Positions 25,772 through 35,330 of a stretch of DNA of 64,000 nucleotides are shown in pieces. The stretch comes from Stagonosporopsis chrysanthemi (lineage: Eukaryota > Ascomycota > Dothideomycetes > Pleosporales > Didymellaceae): assembly GCA_022560025.1 (NCBI GenBank), contig JAFISE010000136.1, forward strand, positions 1-64,000, written 5' to 3'. A program made the translations under genes and the position numbers. The notes beneath the pieces are model-generated. The model was not told where the DNA came from. It searched no databases and worked only from the letters and a program-made list of their open reading frames with translations. The stretch's first letter is position 1. Each line of letters opens with the position of its first letter.

Positions 25772-27909
25772 CCGAGCTAACCGGCGTGGCGAGCCGCTCG
25801 GCGTGGCGAGCCGCTCGGCGTGGCGAGCCACCCCACGACGACAACAACCAAACTTCAACACGCGATAACTCCACCAATATGAGCTCAATTGAGGCTGCGC
25901 TTGCAGCTATAGAATCGCTGAAGCCTGGAGAGAAGTTTAGCTATCGCCAAATTGCAGCAAAGTATCACTGTAATCGTACAACGCTCGCGCGGAGGCACCA
26001 AGGCGTCTAAGCCTCATGCCGCACCAAAGCAGAAAACTAGCAAGCGCTCTACCCCCAGCAAGAGAAGGAGCTCCTACGCTATATAGAGCGCCTTACAAGG
26101 CAAGGCTTGCCTCCCTTACAGCCTATGATACAACGCTTTGCTTTAGATATCACAAAAAAAGAGCTAGGAATAGGCTAGGTTAATCGCTTTATCCAGCGCT
26201 ACGACGTCTATCTTATCTTACGCTGGGTGACTAGGATTGATCACTCACGCCACTAGGCTGACTCTATATCAAAGTATAGCCTCTACTTTGAGCTTCTACG
26301 CAGTAAGCTCAGCCAATACGATCTTGAGCCTCACAATATATACAATATGGATAAGAAGGGCTGTATGCTAGGAATACTTACTCGCTCAAAGCAGGTGTTC
26401 AGCAGGAGGCTATATAAGGAGGGGAAGATCAAGGCTTACATCTAGGATAGCAACCAGGAGTGGATAACCCTGCTAGCCTGCATATGCGCTGATAGATCAG
26501 CCCTTGCACCTGCGCTGATATATCAATCAGCCTTAGGCTCAATACAGGACACCTGGCTACAAGCTCTAAGACCTGAGGATCAAGTATATGTATCCTTCTC
26601 ACCTTCTGGCTGGACAAACAACGATACAGGGCTATCCTGGCTCAAACAAGTGTTTAATTAATCTACAAAGGAGAAGGCAGGGCAGAGCTATTAATTACTT
26701 ATCCTTAATAGCTATAGATCTTATCTCACAATGGATTTTATTGAGTACTGCAATTGGAATAGAATCCTCCTTGCAGTGTACCTACCTTATTTAACTCACA
26801 CCCTCTAGCCGCTTGACGTCGTTATGTTCAAGCTATTCTCAACAGCCTACTCAAACCAGGTCGCTGCGTTTATAGAGAGGTGCCAAGGGCTTACATCTAT
26901 AAGTAAGAGGGACTTCTATCCTATGTTTATAGCTGCCTAGGAGGCCTCGTTTAAGAAAGAAACTATACTTAAGGCTTTTGAAGCGACTGGCCTCTTACCT
27001 CTCAACCTAGAGGTAATACTTAAACGATTCAATCAGCCAGCTTAATCTAGCCAATTAAGTGATAGCGACTCCTCAGCCTTAAGCGTCTCAGACTGGCGGA
27101 AAACTAAGCGCCTTCTACGCCAAGTAGTAGGTGATAGGAGTAATCTACGAGCTCAAAAGCTCAGCTAAGCCTTCTATTCTATCTCAGTTCAGAAAAGCCT
27201 CCTTACACACGAGGCTCAAGGCCTTATGCAAGCTCTTGTTAATAAGAGGCAGCGTAGAAAGCAAGGCAAGGCTCTGCCTCTAGACGCAGAGGAGGACTAT
27301 TACAGTAGAGCTAAATTCTAGTCCCTAAGGAAGGTGAATAAGGCACGTAATTGCCTGCTTTAACAAGGGCTTAAAGAAGAGCAACTACAACATCAGAGAG
27401 CTGAGGCAGCTCGCCTACGTGAAGTTAAGAAGCAGGAGAAGCTTCAGGCAGCTTAACAGAAGCGTGCAGCAAGGGCAGCAGCTTAAATAATAAGGCAGGA
27501 GGAGAAGGCTCGTAAGGCTGCTGATCAAGCCTCACGACAGGCAGCTTGTAGGACTTAACAACGACTCCAGCAAGCTCAAAAAACTGCCCAAAGAGGCAAG
27601 AGGAGAGACCTTAAGGCAGCTACTAAGGCAGGCTCAAAAAAGAGAGTAGCTGCGCAGCCTCAGAGTGGTGATGATGCCTCAGGTGCTGCAGCAGGCCCAC
27701 CACCATCTCAATCACGACACAGCCGAGCAATTAAGCTCCCAGCAAAATATAGATAGCTATATATATTAATCAAGGCCTCTAGAACTCAACACTAGAAAAC
27801 TTTGCAATAGTAGCGATTGTACGTGGCTTAATAGCCTCAAGTTTGGTGCTGGTGTTAGTGTTCAAAGTGGCTCGCCACGCCGAGCGGCTCGCCACGCCGA
27901 TTAGCTCGG
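25772..27909 (+). mobile_element. pogo-type DNA transposon with inactivated transposase
   Basis: This 2,138-bp element has terminal inverted repeats starting CCGAGCTAAYCGGCGTGGCG, flanked by TA on both sides (25,770-25,771 and 27,910-27,911). Inside the ends, the 18-mer GGCGTGGCGAGCCGCTCG is repeated in tandem (about 2.5 units left, 1.5 right). The transposase starts at about 25,879 (MSSIEAALAAIESLKPGEKF) with a psq-type helix-turn-helix (SYRQIAAKYHCNRTTLARRH). A CENP-B-like DNA-binding region follows, then a DDE core with NMDKKGCMLG at 26,345-26,374 (usually NMDEKG), SPSGWTNNDTGLSWL, and a PLDVVMF block near 26,810. The C-terminus is a Lys/Arg/Gln-rich coiled coil. One frameshift near 26,008 and many TAG/TAA codons at expected Gln/Trp positions inactivate it. 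RIP is much milder than in the left block. Confidence 0.88.
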
Positions 27910-28185
27910 TATAGATTTCTCCCCACTTGGTCTGTTGTAGAACTGGCACATTGGACTCCGCTATGTGTTGCTGTGCTATTTAAATCTTTAAGTAGTAAAA
28001 CTATATAGAAGTTGTTTTATAGTACTTCTAAATGCTCTCTTGTATTATCTATGAACTCTATGTTATAGTAGAATTAAAATTAAGACAAACTTAATTACTT
28101 TTTTACTAATTTTAAAAAAAATTATTTATGCTACTAATAATTTGCTTTTCAGAGCTCTAAAAAATAAAAGATCTATCTTTCTTTA
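27910..28185. other. AT-rich spacer after the transposon
   Basis: A short AT-rich stretch with poly-A/T runs and no coding signal. It resembles the RIP block in composition and may be the end of an older repeat. Confidence 0.5.
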
Positions 28186-28189
28186 ATAG

Positions 28190-28770
28190 CTAGATACTTG
28201 TTTGTAGACCTTGTACGTCTAAGGCTGCTGTTAGCTTGGTGATTGCAAGCAAAATACGCTCTTGACTAGATAACACGGCTGGGATGACAGTTTCCTGGAC
28301 GTCTTTTGGATAACGGGCAGGCACAGTGTTGCGTCTCCGAGCAGACCATTCTCGAGTCTGGTTCCTCCAACACAACCGATTTTGTCGTGTACGATGAAGT
28401 CATGAAAGCCATTCTGCTCGTTTGCAGCGATGCCGCTGATGATTGGGTATCTGCCGTGCCGTTCCTGGGGTATCTGTACTCCAAAAGCCGTCAGCATTAG
28501 CACTCCTGCGACACCGGCTTTCTGGTCGATAGGATCTGGTATCTGTGCCGAGGCTTTGCAGTTGTCGACGATAGAAATCAACCCCTACGAGCCGTCAAAG
28601 ATGAGCTCGCTTACAAGGGCATATGGGAACATACCTTTTCTACACATTCTCGCATTGCACTTTGAAGTTGTCGATGGCTGTTGTTGTAATGAGGGCTTCG
28701 CTTGCGTCGAGCCCAAGGTGATTCAGCATATGGGATAGCGGAACCGAAGTACCAAGCAATTGCTGACGCA
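28190..28770 (-). pseudogene. Unidentified enzyme relic with a probable intron
   Basis: Minus-strand coding is readable in at least three pieces. About 28,760-28,645 gives LGTSVPLSHMLNHLGLDASE followed by ALITTTAIDNFKVQCENV, ending at a GTATGT donor-like site. About 28,585-28,320 gives ISIVDNCKASAQIPDPIDQK, then AGVAGVLMLTAFGVQIP, then RYPIISGIAANEQNGFHDF. After a frame change, 28,320-28,190 gives KDVQETVIPAVLSSQERILL and a terminal stop. The text looks like conserved protein rather than chance, but I do not recognise the family. No start codon or complete domain is visible, so it is probably a broken gene. Confidence 0.45.
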
Positions 28771-29114
28771 GCTAGATCTGAGCATCTGAGTCCACTGTTC
28801 TTTACGTTGATTTATTGTTGGCCCGGCAGAGAAAGCAAGAATTGCATGCAGTCTAGTCAATCAACGGTTGCGATAGTTTACAGAACGCAAAAGGCCCGCA
28901 TGCATAGACCGAGGCATGTTATTAGTAGAGCCAAATGAAGGTCAGAGCTTCCGTACTTCATGACAGATCGCAGCGAAAGACCTGACTGTAATGGGTGGAT
29001 GCGAAGCTCATGTTGTACGTAGCAGTAGTTAGAAGAGGATAAGAAACTGAACCCTATAGCGGCGACGCTCCTATATCCGCTTGATAATAAGACACGAAAT
29101 GATCTAGAATATTA

Positions 29115-30430
29115 TCAAACACTGGCCCGCTGGGTTCTCTTCAGCGCCCGTGGAAGGATACCTTCGTTCTCAAGTAACTTGAAAGTCTTGTACCACGTCG
29201 TCATCGTGTCGTTTCTATCCAAACTCATGTGCTTCCGTCTTACTACTGGGGGTGCACCATCATCTTTGTCCGAGCCAGTCACGAAGTGACCACGTGGCAC
29301 ACCCAAAGGCTTCTTTGTTTCCGCCGTAGTCGTCACATATCTGTTCTCGGACAGGCTGCTTGTCTTTGGGTCACTCTGCCAGGTCAAAGTTCAACCCCAC
29401 CTCTGTGGACATGTGAACGACATCAGTGCTTCTTTGATATTTGAAAAGTGTTTGCTGATATTAATCTACCTCTTTACCTAAAACAGCCTCAACTTGAGGC
29501 AGAAAGTAGCGCCATACAAACGTGTCTCCTTTGACTTGGTTGAACGCCTGACCGGCTGTGTAATTGTCAGTGACTGTCCAAACTGGAATTTCTGCGAGAC
29601 CCTGGGCGTAGGAGTTATTGTCTGGCGAATCATGGATGAACCCATTTCCTGGGAATTTCACTGCCTCACCAGCTTCTCGACATACAAAGCAAACAATTGC
29701 TGATGTAAGAGCTTCTGACATTACATTTGCTGTCCCCCGTCAGTACAATCAGTGAGACGCGAACAGACATGGTATGTGAACTGACTTCTCGCTGTGCATC
29801 CAAAACGGCGTTGGGCCGAAGCACGTTCCAGGACCACGTACGTTGTTTACTGAGTTTGAGAAGAGTATCCTCCTGTGCATGATAGAAGTTTTATCCCTCT
29901 TCGTGGTAGCGGGGGTGGTCCCCGGACATGGGTTGTTGACACAGGTCCCAGATGGCAGCCGTGGTGCTGTCTCGATTAGCCGTCGCGCCCGATTTAATTC
30001 GTCGCGTTGCCATACTTCTCCGCCAGTCTGTAAGCATACGCGTTGCAGATGATGCCTCGCAACCTGGTCGACAGCATTGAAGAGGTTGTCGGCGAGCGGG
30101 TTGTTGTGGTTGGTGAGTTTGGTGAAGTAGTCAACGTGCACGTATGAGAGGAAGAAAGCGTGAACTACTGTCGCGCAACAGTCACTCGTTTGATCGACTA
30201 TCTTGTCCAAAGGCTCAAGGAAGTCCAGTGCGACAAAATTGACACGGTGGTCTTGCCATTTTGCTTTTGGAGGAGATCGAGAAGTAATGATTATTTTGGA
30301 CCACTCCGTTTCTGGCTGCCGAATCAGGCATTTGATCAGTTGTCGCCAATTCCGTTAGTTCCGGTGACAAAGGAAAGCTGCCTAGGCCCGAGTTCAAAAT
30401 TGTATGGCAATAGTCGGCACAAATCCCGTC
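29115..30430 (-). pseudogene. PRISE/SirQ-like NAD(P)-dependent reductase, frameshifted
   Basis: The minus strand carries a short-chain-dehydrogenase-like protein of the PRISE type (progesterone 5-beta-reductase/iridoid synthase-like; fungal SirQ-like). The nucleotide-binding start FVTGTNGIGDN lies at about 30,330-30,365. A one-base frame change leads into LIKCLIRQPETEWSKIIITS, and then VVHAFFLSYVHVDYFTKL and RVCLQTGGE. More frame changes precede NFYHAQEDTLL and SWNVLRPNAVL. GMSEALTSAIVCFV and IHDSPDNNSYAQGLAEI follow, and a C-terminal SLDRNDTMTTWYKTFKLLE near 29,230-29,175. Each block matches its place in the family, but at least three frame changes plus an in-frame stop near 29,890 break the gene. 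Such enzymes often sit in secondary-metabolite clusters. Confidence 0.8.
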
Positions 30431-31965
30431 TTGCCTGCGAAATGTCCTGCAAACTTGACAATTTCATTCTCAGCTACTCATGTAATCAGAGTTCTAGGAC
30501 ATGCTGCTTTCCGTGCGGTACCCGACCGATCGACACAATGTGATCCGTTGCAACTATACTCAATTTGCAACTTATGATCAGCCTGAGTTCTTGTGTTAAG
30601 AAATAATCTTTCTTTCTGGTTAGCTGCCGAGCGTCGTGATGTCTTCCACATAGATAGCCATGCTAGCGAATCTGAAGAACTTGACCATTAACAAAACTAC
30701 GGAGAACGTACATGCTAGTTTAGTGCTAGAAGCATAGAAAGCAATTGCAGAGGCTATGCTACTAGAGATGTGTGCGCTACGTGCAAAATGTTGGTAATTC
30801 AATTGCCGACTCTTCGATTTTGACTCTAAGTATCTAACTACTAGAGTGGTCATATTTAAGCGCTGTTTCAGCGTCTAGGCTCTGTGTTGCTACTAGGGTT
30901 GAATCCTTCGTTTCGTAATCCGGCACTGACCGCGACGCCACACTCCTATCGGGCATCCGCACGAGCCGCTTCAGCTCACCTCAATCGACTGCATAAATGA
31001 AACCCGTGGAGCTAAGGTCAACTAGTTGCTTAACCCCGGCTAAGAGCTGAAGTTTTGCGCGATTGTTCTGGTATAGTCAGGCCTCAAAGGTATGGTCCGC
31101 AGACCCGATCCGGCTGTGACATCCCAGTGCTACACCTATTTTAACAAGCGCCGGGCCAGACCGCCCGCCGCGCGAGAGTTACCGCTCTGGGTTATGCTCG
31201 AGTGCGTTGCGACTACAGGGTTAGCTGGCATGACACGTCCGCTAAGAAGAACACACTACTGTACTAATGTAAGCGAACAGCGCGCCAATCCAGCAGACCA
31301 GGCACATATGACGGTAGCTCATCGAGAATGTCAGACCATTCCTCAAAGATTCAGATCCTGGAAGCTTTTTGCAATCGCTGGATCTATGGATTATGCAGAC
31401 TGAGGGGGCAGCTTGGTAGCCCAGCTTAGTATGGTAGGTAACGATGCAATCTCTTTCGACACATTAGTGCTTGCTCTCAGCTGAAGCCAACCCTGCATTT
31501 TTGCTTAGTATTGGAACGGCCCAAGGAACGAATTCATTGTTTACAGACATCGGGTTAGAACTTCGCGGAGCTCCTTACCAACCACGGTTCAGATTGTCCT
31601 GTCATCGCAAGACACAAATGGCAGGCCAATATTACGATCCGCTTAGACAAATCCATTCGGATCTTCAGGGACTCGTCTTGCCCATTTGTGGATTGTGCAT
31701 CTATGCTCTCACGTCAAGTGGCGTTCTGCCAATATCACATCTCAGCTGAGAACACCATAATGAAGCATTGAGCAGTGGGACACGTGCATCTTGATAAGGG
31801 GTGAAGACCAACCAGATTCCTATAAAGCGGCATACTCACAAAGCAATACAAACATCAGAGTCTTCAGATCAAACAATCTCTATCTACTTCTTTACAACAG
31901 AGACAGCTTCTTGTTCCAAACACGTCCAATAATCAATCCTCAAACCTTCTCATCAGCCGAACAAC
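30431..31965. other. Intergenic region upstream of the orphan gene
   Basis: No recognisable gene. Open frames such as 31,092-31,403 and 31,471-31,749 have no family resemblance and no intron support. A TATA-like TATAAAG lies at 31,821, about 145 bp before the ATG at 31,966, with CAAG/CT-rich sequence between, which is typical of a fungal core promoter. Confidence 0.45.
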
Positions 31966-32919
31966 ATGTACACTTCATATATGGCTGTTGCACCTGTTCA
32001 GTGGGAGACGACCATCGATCGTTATAAGCATGTTGCCATTCAGGCAGTTGTAACGAAAAACTTCTCAATCGTCAACACGGTCATCGCTCAATCATTCACC
32101 AACGACCCTGATGATCACACACGCGCACTTTTCGCCATCACGGGCTCCGAGGACGTTACCACGACAATCAATAACATCAACGTTGAAACGGCCCAGGCCT
32201 CCGGAGATGCCATGGATACTTACAACGCCGCTATCGAAGAGAAGAAGAATACTGGCTGCACCAATGAGGACTGGCGAGTTGTGCTAGATGATTTGGAGGC
32301 CAAGGTAATCGAAGGTGTGAAGACCAAGATTCAAGAAGCGACAACCAAAGTCAAAACTTTTATCGCCACTCTTCCGGAAGCGGCGCGTCCGGCTGCTGTG
32401 AACACTTTCGTCACGGGTAGTAATTGGGCCTTGAAGGCATTCGAAACACTCTATAGTGGTATTGCCGCAATAGGGCACTCAATCGCGGATTTCTTGAAAG
32501 GCGTCTACGATTCAGTCGTTCAAGTTTGTAACAGTGTGATGGCGTCTGTCAACTCCGCCGTCAATGCGATCCTAGGATGGTTTCCCTTGTCTAGTGCGCC
32601 CCAACCTGTGCGTGGACCCACTCCATCGGCAAGGAGCTTCGTTGGAAAGTTGAACTGGCCTGCGGCAGCATCTGTGGCAACAGTGACCATGGGTCTCGGA
32701 TATGTGGTGAAGCATCTTGCCGATCACAAGATTCGCATTGTACGGCAGACTTTGATCAAAGAGAATGATGGAAAGGAGACAGCGACGGAGACAATCATCG
32801 AGTTTCCTAAAGACGGGCTGTCGGCGCCTAAACCAGATGAGCCCCTTACCGAGCTCTCAAGGATTTGGCTTGAAGCAGTTGATCAACTTGGCCGAGACGG
32901 TCATTACATTCCAGCTTAG
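31966..32919 (+). CDS. Orphan helical protein, 317 aa, intronless
   Basis: This is an uninterrupted 317-codon frame starting at ATG 31,966 (MYTSYMAVAPVQ; a second ATG lies at 31,981). I recognise no family. There is no obvious signal peptide. Residues about 100-140 are charged and helix-prone (DDLEAKVIEGVKTKIQEATT). Residues 150-205 form a long amphipathic to hydrophobic segment rich in Ala/Val/Ser (AIGHSIADFLKGVYDSVVQV, then SVMASVNSAVNAILGWF). A Pro-rich linker and a membrane-like stretch (PAAASVATVTMGLGYVVKHL) follow at about 225-245. The tail is acidic. This is compatible with a membrane-interacting helical protein, but that is only inference. It sits alone between a pseudogene belt and a convergent hydrolase gene. 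Good codon use and a plausible promoter suggest it is expressed. Confidence 0.7.
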   Translation: MYTSYMAVAPVQWETTIDRYKHVAIQAVVTKNFSIVNTVIAQSFTNDPDDHTRALFAITGSEDVTTTINNINVETAQASGDAMDTYNAAIEEKKNTGCTNEDWRVVLDDLEAKVIEGVKTKIQEATTKVKTFIATLPEAARPAAVNTFVTGSNWALKAFETLYSGIAAIGHSIADFLKGVYDSVVQVCNSVMASVNSAVNAILGWFPLSSAPQPVRGPTPSARSFVGKLNWPAAASVATVTMGLGYVVKHLADHKIRIVRQTLIKENDGKETATETIIEFPKDGLSAPKPDEPLTELSRIWLEAVDQLGRDGHYIPA

Positions 32920-33070
32920 AAGTTGTCTTCAACTATTTCTTACAGTAACATCGTCTGGTTATAACAACATGTACTTTCGTTCTATATATCTACACAATAG
33001 CAGCACTAATATTACCTTACTATACTGTCCTGATACAAATCGCCTAATTATAGCTACTTCTTGTCCCAGC

Positions 33071-34504
33071 CTAGCAATCCTGATAGCATACAGAGATCGA
33101 CCTGAAGCCTGACGTTGATGTTGCTAGAACGTCTCTTATGAAGACATCTAAGTGTGCATTTACCTCCGTTGGCGCCTCAAGCTGAAGGAAGTGGCCAGCG
33201 TTTATTGTTCGAATGCGGAGATTACTAGCAAACGGCAACATGTTGCTCAGCTCCTCTGAAGGGATCGCAATTGGATCCCTTTCCGCGCCTATGAAAAGAG
33301 CTGGCTGCTGGATCAGACCAGACGCATTGAGATCTGGGTACGTTAGAAAACGAAACAACCATTGTTAGAGTGCCCTCACCATCCTCTTGCGGGTTGTTGA
33401 TCCCGCTCATCATCGACCGGTACCATTTCAATCCTCCATTGAACCCGCCTTGAGCCCTAATGATGGCTTTCCAGTTCTTTTCATGCATACGGCTCGTGAA
33501 CACGCTTGGAGCAGTTCGGTTCTCCCGAAGCCATTCTCCTACTGCGCCGATAGGTGCAAAATTATCTCTCATGTAAGTCGTATCACTTGTGTAACCCAGT
33601 GTATAGAAGGTGTCAAGCTAGAGCCTGTCAGTAACAGCTAGTAAATGCACGATGTAATACTTGCCCTGTCAAGCATTAAATCGCTTGAGGTCTCGTTGAT
33701 GTTGAACAACCAATAGCCATATTTCTCATAGCCAAGTCGAGCTAATGATGCGTTGTTGATAGCGCTGATTGCGTCCCTATCCACTCGTGACTGAGGAGGG
33801 GTATAACCATTACCAATAAAGGCTACGGCCGTAAGACGCTGAGGGTTATAGGCGATAAATCGCGAGAGTAACGGTGCGCCACTGTGAATACAGAATTAGC
33901 GGACAGGTTTTCCTGAGTTCTTTTTAGGCTTGAATGAGAGACTTACAAATCATGGGATATGCCAAACACTGTCTGTATACCCTCACAGTCAAGAAGCTGG
34001 CTAAGATCCTGGGTCATCTTTCTGTAGTTGAAGTCTTCGAGGTTGGGCGGATCATCGGTACCGCCGTAGCCCAGTAAGTCTGGCACAATCACGCCATAAC
34101 CTTGTCCGACGAAGTGCGAAATCTGATGATACCAGTCATAGGAACTTTCCGGGTAACCATGTAGGAACAGAAGATAGGGTAGGTTCGCATCGCCTGGTGG
34201 AGAGAAGATATATCTATACGTTGTGCCGGAAGGTAGCTTCGCACCCCTAACAAGATGCTCGTGAGGGGTATTTGCAATGTCAGCCTAGCAGGACTTAGCA
34301 TACAGTGCGTTGAGTGAGGTCGGAGCTTAGTCACCGTGCTGATGTTATAGTTGCGCTCACAGAGGCCCTTTGCAACGTTAGTTAAAAAAAGAACCTGTGA
34401 CAGGAAGTCTCTGGAACAGATAAACCCACCGTAGCACTGACAGTTAGTCCAAGAGAAAGTGAAAAGCCCAAGATAAATTGCCCTATTCCCGAAGATCCGA
34501 ACAT
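33071..34504 (-). CDS. Secreted epoxide-hydrolase-like alpha/beta hydrolase
   Basis: A six-exon model gives 387 aa: 34,504-34,430, 34,367-34,335, 34,284-33,947, 33,881-33,665, 33,617-33,380 and 33,333-33,071. Exon 1 encodes a signal peptide (MFGSSGIGQFILGFSLSLGL). The core has the oxyanion-hole HGYP at residues 78-81. The nucleophile elbow is GISHDFGAP, with Asp148 as in epoxide hydrolases rather than the Ser of esterases. There is a DPIAIP acid region (Asp320) and a catalytic His348 in AGHFLQLEAP. Reaction expected: opening of an epoxide through an alkyl-enzyme ester, probably outside the cell. Introns 1, 2, 3 and 5 are GT-AG; intron 4 keeps frame only as GC-AG (donor GCAAGT at 33,664). The length is normal for the family. 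It is convergent with the orphan gene at 31,966. Confidence 0.85.
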
Positions 34505-35330
34505 CTTGAGTGCTGCTTGTTGAATTGACTGTTCTGTCGTGAGGGGGACCTTCTTATCTATTCTTCAACACATAGACCGCAGTCTTGGTGTTAATTTGCC
34601 ACCACTTGAATTGCCAATTTCCCGTCTTACAAATCGCTCTAATGACGCGTCTTAGTTCACTACTATTTTCGTTCAATTCACATTGTGTATAGACAAATCG
34701 TCGAAATACTAATCATTCTATCACTAATCCTTGTGTTTCTTGGCGTTGTGCCAAGTCTTACCATTCCGTTCTCTACGTAGGTACTTGCCATGGTCTCGCA
34801 CCCGTTATGCGATGGGTTTCTGCTGGTTGGCATTCTTGGTCTTCCAAGATGTCTGGACTCTGGCGTCTCCGCACTGAATCGACACCAGAATGATCGGTAA
34901 ATCTCTGTCACATAAGGCAAGCGCTCCTAGATTGATTCATTGTCCACATACGGGTGCACCGGCTTGTACCGGCTCCGATGCATCTTCTTCCGGTTAGCCT
35001 CCGTACTCATGAGCCTGCCCACGCGCTTGAGCATTGATAAATGGCAGCCTCCACAGACTTGCTTTTGAATAGGCCCATCCTCTACACGCTGTTGCAAGCA
35101 TACCACGAACATAAAACCTTAATACCATCAAGTATATAACTTTGTAGTTCTACGGCCGCACAATCAAGTGTTATTCAATTTGAGCAAGAAAAGTGATATA
35201 ACCGCGTCACTCGCTTGTAACACACGTTATTTGAAACCTGTGTTTATTATATATCTCAAAACGTTTATTTGATAATAGATTTATTTAAGTAAAAACTGTT
35301 GTTAACTTGAGCTATCTTATCAACTACATC
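34505..35330. other. Upstream region of the hydrolase
   Basis: No gene recognised. A CGG-N7-CGG pair (CGGCTTGTACCGG) lies at 34,960-34,972, about 455 bp upstream of the hydrolase start. It lacks the T before the second CGG that the other sites in this block share. The stretch from about 35,130 to 35,330 is AT-rich and serves as the 3' side of the next gene. Confidence 0.4.

Noticed and set aside
28231..28738. Plus-strand frames opposite the unidentified relic
   Set aside because: The minus strand reads as conserved protein across several pieces; the plus-strand frames (28,306-28,500 and 28,430-28,738) are its shadows.
34960..34972. Seventh CGG-N7-CGG site upstream of the epoxide hydrolase
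   Set aside because: The spacing fits but the conserved T before the second CGG is a C and the site is about 455 bp from the start, so I left it out of the proposed regulon.
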